A DNA stretch of 16,896 bases from Bacillota bacterium (GTDB lineage Bacteria; Bacillota; Clostridia; Lachnospirales; Lachnospiraceae): positions 1 to 16,896 of the forward strand of contig JAEYPA010000029.1 of the NCBI GenBank assembly GCA_023411225.1, read 5' to 3'. The notes beneath the pieces are model-generated. The model saw only the letters and a list, made by a program, of their open reading frames with translations, was not told the origin of the DNA and made no database searches. Numbering within the stretch: the stretch's first letter is position 1; each line of letters opens with the position of its first letter. This document shows, in pieces, positions 7,371-14,602 of the stretch. The position numbers and the translations under genes were made by a program.

Positions 7371-7399
7371 ATTTTAGCATAAAAAAGCCAGTAGTACAA
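7371..7399 (-). promoter_or_regulatory. Promoter of the radical SAM-rng operon
   Basis: On the minus strand, TTGTAC (7394-7399) and TAAAAT (7371-7376) are 17 bases apart, with TG one base upstream of the -10 box (TGCTAAAAT, extended -10). The -35 hexamer lies within the distal arm of the terminator of the preceding gene, so terminator and promoter share bases. Confidence 0.7.
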
Positions 7400-7416
7400 G
7401 GCGGTTGTACTACTGG
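7381..7416 (-). terminator. Intrinsic terminator of the membrane-anchored hypothetical gene
   Basis: Minus strand: CCAGTAGTACAA (7416-7405), a five-base loop, then TTGTACTACTGG (7399-7388), a perfect 12-bp stem followed by C and TTTTTT (7386-7381). The proximal arm contains the last two codons and the TAG stop of the gene it terminates. Confidence 0.92.
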
Positions 7417-8222
7417 TCCTCCTTCTTATCTACGCCAAACACAGGAAGTACTGTATTCTCGGCAAAATCAGAGACGATTCTTTCTATTTTCTGAATGGTA
7501 GTATTGTTGGCCACTACATTTTTAACATCGCTAATTCTAGTTGAACCTATATGTATATTCAGCAAATCAAAAGAAACCAAGCCAATAAATAAGCACATAG
7601 CAACAATGGAACGTATCCATAAACGTCGAATGAAATTGCTTTTTTTAGATTCTTTCATCTGTTCCATTGTAAGACCTTCCTCTAGTTTCTCCTTCATTAC
7701 AAGGGGAAGATCTAATTTAGTTTCCATTGTTGTTTCTTTCACTAATGGAGCTTCTGGTAATCCTTGTACCTCCTCTCTAACATCTTCTTCTAATTCTATC
7801 TTCTGAGTATTGATCTCCACAGGTCTTTTAGGGATATAGGAAAGTAACTCCTTCTCGCATTGTTCTCTTACATACTGAATGTATTCAATTCTAGTCATCG
7901 TCTTTTGATTCCCTACCCATTCTCCAGGTTTGGGTCGAATCTCCAAGTCTGATTCGGAAAGATTTACTCGATAAGGATCATGTAATACCTCAGGTATTCC
8001 TTTTAAGATCGCATCTGAAGTGTTTTTAATAAATTGGTCAGTGGCAGGCTGTTCCACTGCCGCCATGCCTGCAGCCTCTGGTACCTTTGTGGCTATCACA
8101 TCTTTTCTCCTCATATCAGAAGAGGTATGATTTATGTAGCTACCCGGAAGTAGTTCTTTTGGCATATCTGGTGGAACTTTACTGATTAGTGGCCCCATTT
8201 TATTCGTATCATAAGATAGCAT
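7410..8222 (-). CDS. Hypothetical protein with one C-terminal membrane helix
   Basis: I do not recognise this 270-residue protein. Residues 1 to about 195 are hydrophilic and proline- and charge-rich, with an acidic stretch (IELEEDVREEVQG) and a conserved-looking block (LHDPYRVNLSESDLEIRPKP). A basic segment (KKSNFIRRLWIR) precedes one strong hydrophobic helix at about residues 202-221, and about 45 polar residues follow. By the positive-inside rule the large N-terminal part is cytoplasmic and the short tail is outside, as in a tail-anchored protein. The start is the ATG at 8222, seven bases after AGGAGG; a GTG six bases earlier is only one base from the same site and is rejected. It is a single-gene unit, divergent from tyrS and closed by the terminator at 7381-7416. 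Function is unknown. Confidence 0.75.
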   Translation of the reverse strand: MLSYDTNKMGPLISKVPPDMPKELLPGSYINHTSSDMRRKDVIATKVPEAAGMAAVEQPATDQFIKNTSDAILKGIPEVLHDPYRVNLSESDLEIRPKPGEWVGNQKTMTRIEYIQYVREQCEKELLSYIPKRPVEINTQKIELEEDVREEVQGLPEAPLVKETTMETKLDLPLVMKEKLEEGLTMEQMKESKKSNFIRRLWIRSIVAMCLFIGLVSFDLLNIHIGSTRISDVKNVVANNTTIQKIERIVSDFAENTVLPVFGVDKKEDQ

Positions 8223-8424
8223 CTTCACTCCTCCTAAACAATCTATCTCACTATATTTAGAATCCTTCTTAAACAGTTTGTCTTCCTACTTCATATATAT
8301 CCTGCTTGGCCTAAAAATATGCTTGCAGAATTTGGTTAATGCTTGAATTTTAAAAGTCCTTATGGTACGATTACTTAGAACTGTAGCCATCCATAGGCTG
8401 CAAATACTTTTAGGAGGTTTTGTA
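8223..8424. other. Divergent intergenic region between the hypothetical gene and tyrS
   Basis: About 200 bases. The right part holds the tyrS promoter (8343-8371) and a short tyrS leader with a 7-bp hairpin (8382-8388 with 8396-8402). The left part holds the AGGAGG site of the hypothetical gene (8230-8235). I see no convincing -35/-10 pair for the leftward gene, and no T-box, tRNA or other structured RNA. Confidence 0.6.
8343..8371 (+). promoter_or_regulatory. tyrS promoter
   Basis: TTGAAT (8343-8348) and TACGAT (8366-8371) are spaced 17 bases apart, with TG one base before the -10 box (TGGTACGAT). Transcription would start near 8378, leaving a leader of about 47 bases before the tyrS ATG. 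Confidence 0.65.
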
Positions 8425-9660
8425 ATGTCTACAAATGTATATGATGTGTTGCTTGAACGTGGCTTTATCGAGCAAACAACTCATGAAGCTGAAATCAAAG
8501 AATTACTAGGTAAGGAAAAAGTTACTTTTTATATAGGCTTTGACGCAACTGCAGACAGTCTCACTGCTGGCCATTTTCTTACCATTATGGCTATGATGCA
8601 TATGCAAAAAGCAGGTCATCGACCAATTGCCCTATTAGGTGGCGGAACTACAATGATCGGCGATCCTTCTGGTAAATCCGATATGAGAACCATGATGACG
8701 AAAGAAAAGATTCAGCACAACGCAGACTGTTTCTACAAGCAATTAAGTAGATTCATTAATTTTGACAATGACAATGCCATTATCGCTAACAATGCAGACT
8801 GGTTACTAGATCTTAATTATGTAGAGTTCTTAAGAGAAGTTGGTGTTCATTTCTCTGTAAATAAGATGCTAGCAGCAGACTGTTATAAACAACGTATGGA
8901 GAAAGGTTTAACCTTCTTCGAATTCAACTATATGCTTATGCAGTCCTATGACTTCTGGAAATTAAATCAGTTATATGGTTGTTCCCTTGAACTAGGTGGA
9001 AATGACCAGTGGTCCAACATCCTTGGTGGTGTAGACTTAATTCGCCGTAAGGAAGGCAAACCTGCTTACGGTTTAACCTTTAAGCTCTTAACTACCTCTG
9101 AAGGAATAAAGATGGGCAAAACGATGAAAGGTGCTGTATGGCTTGATCCAGCCAAGACCTCTCCTTATGAATTCTTCCAGTACTGGCGTAACATCGAAGA
9201 CGTTAAGGTGGAAGAATGTCTTGCTCTTCTAACCTTCCTTCCAATGGATGAGGTACGCAGATTAGGTGCTTTAAAAGACAGCGAAATTAACTACGCTAAG
9301 GAAGTATTGGCATTTGAGATTACTAAGATAGTCCATGGAGAAGAAGAAGCTAAGAAAGCATTAGAAGCTTCCAAAGCTCTATTTGGTGGAAATCTTAAGA
9401 CTGAAAACATGCCGACTACTACTTATTCTTCCAGTCAATTTGAAGCAGGAATTGATTTAATTACTCTTTTAGTGGATGGTAAGCTTGCAACTACCAGATC
9501 TGATGCAAGAAGAAACATCCAACAGGGGGGAGTTACTGTTAATGATGAGAAAGTAACTGCCTTTGACCGGGTATTTACCCCTTCTGATTTTAATGCAGAT
9601 GGTGCTTTGTTGATTAAAAAAGGTAAAAAATCCTATCATCTATACAAAGTTCAGGATTAA
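8425..9660 (+). CDS. tyrS: Tyrosyl-tRNA synthetase
   Basis: A class I aminoacyl-tRNA synthetase of 411 residues that charges tRNA-Tyr in the cytosol. The Rossmann catalytic domain carries YIGFDATADSLTAGH, where TAGH (47-50) stands at the HIGH position: the first His is Thr and the second is kept. Then follow GGGTTMIGDPSGKSDMR, the tyrosine pocket region LMQSYDFWKL, GGNDQWSNI and KMGKT (229-233) for KMSKS. A C-terminal S4 RNA-binding domain begins around residue 345 (LATTRSDARRNIQQGGVTVN). The start is the ATG at 8425, seven bases after TAGGAGG; an in-frame ATG at 8362 lies inside the promoter and is rejected. No T-box precedes the gene, unlike many Firmicute tyrS genes. Confidence 0.97.
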   Translation: MSTNVYDVLLERGFIEQTTHEAEIKELLGKEKVTFYIGFDATADSLTAGHFLTIMAMMHMQKAGHRPIALLGGGTTMIGDPSGKSDMRTMMTKEKIQHNADCFYKQLSRFINFDNDNAIIANNADWLLDLNYVEFLREVGVHFSVNKMLAADCYKQRMEKGLTFFEFNYMLMQSYDFWKLNQLYGCSLELGGNDQWSNILGGVDLIRRKEGKPAYGLTFKLLTTSEGIKMGKTMKGAVWLDPAKTSPYEFFQYWRNIEDVKVEECLALLTFLPMDEVRRLGALKDSEINYAKEVLAFEITKIVHGEEEAKKALEASKALFGGNLKTENMPTTTYSSSQFEAGIDLITLLVDGKLATTRSDARRNIQQGGVTVNDEKVTAFDRVFTPSDFNADGALLIKKGKKSYHLYKVQD

Positions 9661-9661
9661 G

Positions 9662-9691
9662 TTGAAAGAATTCTCTAGTATATCATAATAT
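9662..9691 (+). promoter_or_regulatory. Candidate promoter of the zinc-ribbon gene
   Basis: TTGAAA (9662-9667) and TAATAT (9686-9691) are 18 bases apart, starting one base after the tyrS stop codon. Predicted transcription would begin near 9698, just before the hairpin at 9702-9728. Read-through from tyrS is also possible because no terminator is seen here. Confidence 0.5.
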
Positions 9692-9701
9692 ATCTATGTT
9701 T

Positions 9702-9728
9702 GGATAGGTACCATATTGGTACTTATCC
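9702..9728 (+). other. Hairpin in the tyrS/zinc-ribbon gap
   Basis: GGATAGGTACCA and TGGTACTTATCC form a 12-bp stem (one G-U pair) around the three bases TAT. No T run follows, so it is not a standard terminator. It lies at the very 5' end of a transcript from the candidate promoter, or acts as a processing or stability element in a tyrS read-through RNA, or is a DNA operator. Confidence 0.6.
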
Positions 9729-9750
9729 TAATAAATAAGGAGGCAATATT

Positions 9751-10623
9751 ATGTCCTGGTGTCCAAAATGTAAAACCGAGTACAAAGAAGGAATTACCGT
9801 CTGCGCTGACTGCGGCTCCACTTTGGTAGAAGAGTTAAAGCAGCATTGTGATCAATGTGTCGCTATGTTTAACAAAGAAGACGAGGCAAACAAATTTCTT
9901 GAATTCTTAACCTATTCTAATATTATGGATACATCTATTGTTTATGATGAAACTCAAGAAGCATACGGCGTCTATGTTACAGAAGACACATTAGATGAAG
10001 CAAAGAAGTTATATCGTGCTTTTGACTCATCGGAAGCTAAGAAGAAAACAGAAGAAGACAATCCTCTAAAAGAAGCTCTTGAAGAAGCCTTTGAAAAGAC
10101 TGAAGCAGGCGATGGGGAAGATTTTAATCAAGATGTAGAGATTCCACTAGCAAAAGTTATGCCGAAGTCCTCTGTTACATATGTAAAAAAAGAGGAACGC
10201 TATAATGACTTTAGATCCAGCTTCTATATCTTCCTGGTATTTGGTATCGCAGGAATCATTTTTACCGGCCTTAATATCGCAGGAGTAGTAAGTCTATTTA
10301 GCAGTATACTACAGTATATTATTCTTGGTGGAGTTTCCATAGCGTTTATTGTAATTGCTATTATTTCATATAATAAATCAAAAACCTTATTTGATGAAAT
10401 TGATGACGAAAAAGAAATCACTGCTTCTATTAAAGAATGGCTTTCAGAAAATATAACCGTTGAAACCTTAGCTCAGTTTGATAATGAGACAGATGCCAAA
10501 GAAGTTATTTTCCTTAAGAAGATTGACTACATCAAAAATAGTCTATATGAGCATTATACTTTTGATAATGACTCTTATGTAGATGAATTGATCGAAGAAT
10601 TCTATAACGAAAATTTTGAATAA
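9751..10623 (+). CDS. Zinc-ribbon protein with two membrane helices, DUF2007-like domain
   Basis: A 290-residue protein whose function I do not know. It begins with a zinc ribbon (C4, C7, C18, C21: CPKC...CADC), with a further CDQC at C33/C36. Residues about 37-92 (VAMFNKEDEANKFLEFLTYSNI...VYVTEDTLDEAKKLY) resemble DUF2007, a small domain often annotated as a putative signal-transducing domain. A glutamate-rich linker (about 98-130) follows, then two hydrophobic helices (about 157-179 and 186-207) and an acidic C-terminal domain of some 80 residues. Both ends would face the cytoplasm. AAGGAGG lies seven bases before the ATG. It follows tyrS on the same strand and ends at a strong terminator facing the convergent SNF2 gene. 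Confidence 0.82.
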   Translation: MSWCPKCKTEYKEGITVCADCGSTLVEELKQHCDQCVAMFNKEDEANKFLEFLTYSNIMDTSIVYDETQEAYGVYVTEDTLDEAKKLYRAFDSSEAKKKTEEDNPLKEALEEAFEKTEAGDGEDFNQDVEIPLAKVMPKSSVTYVKKEERYNDFRSSFYIFLVFGIAGIIFTGLNIAGVVSLFSSILQYIILGGVSIAFIVIAIISYNKSKTLFDEIDDEKEITASIKEWLSENITVETLAQFDNETDAKEVIFLKKIDYIKNSLYEHYTFDNDSYVDELIEEFYNENFE

Positions 10624-10634
10624 ATACAATTTAT

Positions 10635-10687
10635 TACAGGCGGAGAGTTTTGATTATAAAACACTCCGCCTGTATTGCGTTTTCTTA
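10635..10687. terminator. Shared terminator between the convergent zinc-ribbon and SNF2 genes
   Basis: TACAGGCGGAG (10635-10645) pairs with CTCCGCCTGTA (10664-10674). Inside it a second stem (GTTTT/AAAAC) forms after an A-A mismatch, so the hairpin is nearly continuous. GTTTTCTT follows on the plus strand, making it a good terminator for the zinc-ribbon gene. The minus-strand exit is AT-rich but lacks a T run, so action on the SNF2 transcript is less certain. Confidence 0.85.
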
Positions 10688-13600
10688 TTCCGAAAACAAT
10701 TCTTGAATCTCTTCTTTAGTTAACTTATTAATAAATACTTCCTTAGACTGAATCACCGCCTCAGACAGTGCCTTCTTCTTTTGCTGTAATTTATAGATTT
10801 TCTCTTCTATGGTTCCCTTGGTAAGTAGCTTTATTACATGCACACTGTTCATCTGGCCAATACGATATGCACGATCAGTTGCCTGCTCTTCCACTGCAGG
10901 ATTCCACCAAGGATCAAAATGAATTACTGTATCAGCGCCTGTAAGATTCAGTCCAGTGCCTCCAGCTTTTAAGGAAATCAAGAAGATATCTGTCTCTCCA
11001 ACATTAAATCTTCTTACATAATCAGCTCGATCCTCCATTGAGGTGGAGCCCTCCAGATAAAAGTATGAGATATCCTGCTCTTTAAGCTCATTGGCGATAA
11101 TCTCAAGCATTGAGGTAAACTGAGAAAAAATAAGGATTCTATGCCCATTTAGAATAAAGTCCGGTAACAAGTCCATTAAAAGCTCCAGCTTTCCACTACC
11201 ACCCTCATACTTTTCCACAAAGGTAGATGGATGACAGCAGATTTGACGAAGTCTAGTTAAGGCAGCCAATATCTTCATCTGACTTCTACCAATCCCATTC
11301 TCATTGATCTCTTTCGTTATGTCTTTTCTGATACTTTCCATATAACTAAGATAGATACTTCTCTGCTCTGTCGTCATTTCAGTCAGGTATTTACTTTCAA
11401 TTTTCTCCGGAAGTTCTTCTAGAACGTCCTTCTTCATTCTCCGTAAGATAAATGGCTGTATATGACGGCTTAAGTCTTCTAAAGTCTTCTTATTCTCATC
11501 CCGGATAATTGGCTTCTCATATCGTTCCACAAACTTGGAATGACTAAAAAGATAGTATGGCATAACAAAATCAAAGATAGACCATAGTTCAGACAAAGAA
11601 TTCTCAATTGGAGTTCCTGTCAGTGCAAAACGATGCTTAGCAGGCACTTGTTTTACCACCTTGGCACTAATGGAGTTGGCATTTTTAATAAACTGTGCTT
11701 CATCAATAAACATAGTATGAATATTTAACTTCTCATAATGTTCAATATCCCTACGAATCAGTGGATAGGAAGTAATTACTACATCATTATCCACATAGCT
11801 CTCAATCAATTCCTTACGCTGTTCAGGAGCACCACTTACCACAACGGTATTAATATGTGGAGCAAAGTTATGGAATTCATCTTGCCAGTTATACACTAAA
11901 GAAGTAGGACAAACAATTAAAAATGTTGCTTTATTCTCCTCCTTCTGTGCAACCTCCTCCAGACAACTTGCTACATATACAATGGTCTGAAGTGTCTTTC
12001 CGAGGCCCATATCATCAGCAAGGATTCCTCCCAAACCATTATCAGCCAGTGTTTTTAGCCATTTATAGCCTGTTACCTGATAAGGCCTAAGTTCTATCTC
12101 AATTCCCTTTGGAAGGACATAATTGGTAGTGCTAGGATTGACAATTCCATTGACTAATTTAATAAAGTCTTCATTACGATGCGTAAAGAAATCATCTTTA
12201 TCATCCAGCAACTCATTGACATAAACAGCAGAGTTCTTAGGTAGCATAATAGAATTATCTTCAATGTTCTTCTCTTCAACATCTAATTTGTCAAACATAT
12301 TAGCTAAAGAGGCAAAACTAGAATCTTCTAAGGAGATAAATGCTCCATTTTTTAAACGGTGATATTTTTTCTTTAGTTGTAACGAGGCGAATAATTCATG
12401 AAGCTCCTCCTTAGGAATCTGATCATAATCAAACTCCATCTCAAGCATATTAATTTCATTATTTACTTTTAGTTTTGTAGTTAGCTTTCCAGGTGAACGA
12501 AGTGTAAAATTCTTAAAATCATCCGAATAATAAAGCTGACAAAGACCACTTAATGCACTTACCCCAACCGTTAAAAACTCAAAAATATACCGCTCATCCC
12601 GAAGAGCATAGTAATTTCTGGAAGGAATGAAGTGCATATCCTCTAATGAAGTAATAATCTCATTTTCATTCTCCGGTTGACGTACGATAATTAATCCATC
12701 CTTCACAACATAGTCAAGGGGATTAATCTCATATTCCCCATATTGAAACTTAACAGTAGCACGAACATTGAACTTGTGTTTATCTAAATAAATACTTGGC
12801 TTAAGATCCTCCACTATAAACTTGTCCTGTAATTCATCAGGTATGTCTAAACGCATGGTTTCATAAATCTTTGGAAGTACTACCGACAAGAATTTATCCC
12901 TAGCCTCGTCATGAAAAACCACTGGTCGATTATCTCGACCAAATATATTATAAAACGGAAGATAGTTCTGAATAAACTTTCTATTCGGACGGTAAAGTAC
13001 ATTATTCACTAACATCAATTCCCCTTTATCCGTCAGTGGAATAATACTACTTTGCTCCTTATCCTCCAGTTTAATGGATCCATTTTCCATTTCTAATCCC
13101 AACTTAATCACTGGATTACCTTTTGCAAAATGAACTTTCTCCGGCTCATTATTATATACTTGAATCTGAAATGGCTGATCCTTCATACACTCTAAAAGTT
13201 TGATAAACATGTGTTTACTTAGAGCAACCATATTCTTTTGGAAAATTAGATTTGACATATTACTACCAAGTACTTCCTGAATCTCGTATATTTCAAGGAA
13301 AAACTCCAATATATTCTGAGATTCCTTTGTAAAGGTACTTTCTCCATGAATAAACTTAAATTCCTTGCCTAAAACAATGGTCTCTTTATGCATATATTCG
13401 TAAAGGAATTTACGGATATTCTGAATCTTATACTGTCTGGTTGTACCGGCTGACAACAATATATATACCCTGGAATCAGCACTACGAAGCAAGGAAGGAA
13501 TTCTTACAGTTACTTCTATGTCATAAACTTCTCCATAGGTTGTGATATAATCTTGCTTTTCAAAATATTGCAAGATACGATAAGCAGACACATCTTCAGA

Positions 13601-13915
13601 AGTGTCCGGTTTTTTCGCATTTTTCTGTTCATAATAGTCTGAAATAAATAAAAGTAACGCTACAACATGCTTACAGGCTCCTTCATGCTTAGCATGGGCA
13701 GGACAATTACATTGATGACTGATAACGCTGTTGTCCTGTAAGGAAACACTGACATTGTAATCATTACTTCCCTTCACAGTTGCAAAATACTGTTGATTGG
13801 CTTTATTCCATTTTACATTGGTTACTGCCTGACTAGAATAATAACGTGTACCACGAAGGTAAGTGGTTTCATTCGTAGCTAGCTTCTTTATCTCATCTCT
13901 CATTAATCCGTCCAT
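10685..13915 (-). CDS. SNF2-family DNA-dependent ATPase with SWIM zinc finger
   Basis: A 1076-residue bacterial SNF2 helicase-like ATPase, a DNA translocase related to RapA/Swi2 remodellers. The N-terminus has a SWIM zinc finger (C69, C71, C81, H83: CNC...CKH). A long middle region (about 90-600) matches the bacterial SNF2-associated region by position. Then comes the motor: LRPYQVTGYKWL, Walker A DDMGLGKT (about 638-646), DEAQ box (about 737), LTGTPIENS, and in the second RecA domain FSQFTSMLEII, SLKAGGTGLNLTGAD and QATDRAYRIGQ (about 1015). The start at 13915 is chosen because AAAGGAT lies nine bases upstream; an ATG 36 bases earlier would lie in the inverted repeat without a ribosome binding site. 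That site is inside the 24-bp inverted repeat at 13924-13992. Likely roles are DNA repair or transcription recycling, by family only. Confidence 0.93.
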   Translation of the reverse strand: MDGLMRDEIKKLATNETTYLRGTRYYSSQAVTNVKWNKANQQYFATVKGSNDYNVSVSLQDNSVISHQCNCPAHAKHEGACKHVVALLLFISDYYEQKNAKKPDTSEDVSAYRILQYFEKQDYITTYGEVYDIEVTVRIPSLLRSADSRVYILLSAGTTRQYKIQNIRKFLYEYMHKETIVLGKEFKFIHGESTFTKESQNILEFFLEIYEIQEVLGSNMSNLIFQKNMVALSKHMFIKLLECMKDQPFQIQVYNNEPEKVHFAKGNPVIKLGLEMENGSIKLEDKEQSSIIPLTDKGELMLVNNVLYRPNRKFIQNYLPFYNIFGRDNRPVVFHDEARDKFLSVVLPKIYETMRLDIPDELQDKFIVEDLKPSIYLDKHKFNVRATVKFQYGEYEINPLDYVVKDGLIIVRQPENENEIITSLEDMHFIPSRNYYALRDERYIFEFLTVGVSALSGLCQLYYSDDFKNFTLRSPGKLTTKLKVNNEINMLEMEFDYDQIPKEELHELFASLQLKKKYHRLKNGAFISLEDSSFASLANMFDKLDVEEKNIEDNSIMLPKNSAVYVNELLDDKDDFFTHRNEDFIKLVNGIVNPSTTNYVLPKGIEIELRPYQVTGYKWLKTLADNGLGGILADDMGLGKTLQTIVYVASCLEEVAQKEENKATFLIVCPTSLVYNWQDEFHNFAPHINTVVVSGAPEQRKELIESYVDNDVVITSYPLIRRDIEHYEKLNIHTMFIDEAQFIKNANSISAKVVKQVPAKHRFALTGTPIENSLSELWSIFDFVMPYYLFSHSKFVERYEKPIIRDENKKTLEDLSRHIQPFILRRMKKDVLEELPEKIESKYLTEMTTEQRSIYLSYMESIRKDITKEINENGIGRSQMKILAALTRLRQICCHPSTFVEKYEGGSGKLELLMDLLPDFILNGHRILIFSQFTSMLEIIANELKEQDISYFYLEGSTSMEDRADYVRRFNVGETDIFLISLKAGGTGLNLTGADTVIHFDPWWNPAVEEQATDRAYRIGQMNSVHVIKLLTKGTIEEKIYKLQQKKKALSEAVIQSKEVFINKLTKEEIQELFSE

Positions 13916-13923
13916 ATAAAAAC

Positions 13924-13992
13924 ATCCTTTAAACATGATATAATAATTCAATATAACTAATACATCCTATTATTATATCATGTTTAAAGGAT
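13924..13992. repeat. Perfect 24-bp inverted repeat overlapping promoter and RBS of the SNF2 gene
   Basis: Positions 13924-13947 are the exact reverse complement of 13969-13992, with a 21-base loop. The left arm starts ATCCTTTAAACATGATATAA. On the minus strand the upstream arm holds a perfect extended -10 (TGATATAAT, 13980-13972), which would start RNA near 13965, inside the loop. The downstream arm holds the SNF2 ribosome binding site AAAGGAT and is followed by GTTTTTAT. RNA from the ABC operon would include the whole hairpin, hiding the site and possibly terminating; RNA from the internal promoter would lack the pairing arm. By symmetry a TGATATAAT also faces right on plus (13936-13944). 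Confidence 0.85.
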
Positions 13993-14017
13993 AATTTGTA
14001 CTACTTTTTGTATTTAT

Positions 14018-14602
14018 CTATATAAAGCTTGACAGTTCCATCACATTTCCATGGAAGCGCTCTATATCTGCCCGGTCATGAGTTACTATCAGCATAGTTC
14101 TACCCTGTCGTTTCTCGTTGATATAAGCTGAAACCAGTTTCTTATTAGTATCGTCCAACCCTTTTAATGGCTCATCCATCAGAAGGACTGAAGCATCCGA
14201 CAGCATACAACGTACTATGGCTACTCTTCGCTTCATTCCACCACTAAATTGCGATATTGGCTTATTATGCTCATCTGAAGGGATTCCAACAGTGAGAAGC
14301 TCCTTTTTCACTTCTTCCTTTTTGACATTTTTTGATAGTACCAATTCTACATTGGTGATAGCATCAAAATCCTCACAAAGTCTGTCTTCTTGAAATACTG
14401 CTCCCATTTTTATCTCAGATAATTCTGTTATAAATCCGCTGTCTGCTTCCTCCAACCCCATAATAATACGTAGTAGAGTTGTCTTTCCTACACCTGATGG
14501 GCCCATAATGCAGAGAACTTCGCCTGGCGAGATATCAAGATCAAAATCTTTAAGAACTGTTTTTCCATTATATTCTTTACATACCCTTTTTAGTTCGATC
14601 AT
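14018..14602 (-). CDS. ABC transporter ATPase, NitT/TauT (SsuB/TauB) type, short
   Basis: A 194-residue ABC ATPase that would power the importer encoded by the two upstream genes. Walker A GPSGVGKTT (34-42), the Q-loop (VFQEDRL, Gln71), the signature FSGGM (119-123, Phe replacing the usual Leu), Walker B VLLMDEP (139-145) and the H-loop VTHD (His175) are all present, so it should be active. It is about 50-60 residues shorter than typical SsuB/TauB proteins, lacking the C-terminal tail after the H-loop helix. The ATG lies 26 bases inside the end of the permease gene, with GGAGGG ten bases upstream, so expression is translationally coupled. The substrate cannot be deduced. Confidence 0.92.
   Translation of the reverse strand: MIELKRVCKEYNGKTVLKDFDLDISPGEVLCIMGPSGVGKTTLLRIIMGLEEADSGFITELSEIKMGAVFQEDRLCEDFDAITNVELVLSKNVKKEEVKKELLTVGIPSDEHNKPISQFSGGMKRRVAIVRCMLSDASVLLMDEPLKGLDDTNKKLVSAYINEKRQGRTMLIVTHDRADIERFHGNVMELSSFI

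Noticed and set aside
8223..8424. T-box riboswitch for tyrS
   Set aside because: The leader from the predicted start is only about 47 bases and lacks the conserved T-box sequence (AGGGTGG-type), specifier stem and terminator.
8362..8424. Longer TyrRS starting at 8362
   Set aside because: That ATG is within the promoter region and has no ribosome binding site; the family N-terminus begins at 8425 after TAGGAGG.
10685..13915. Defence-system helicase (phage defence island)
   Set aside because: The SNF2 protein has the common SWIM/SNF2 architecture of Firmicutes and no nuclease, methylase or other defence gene is nearby.
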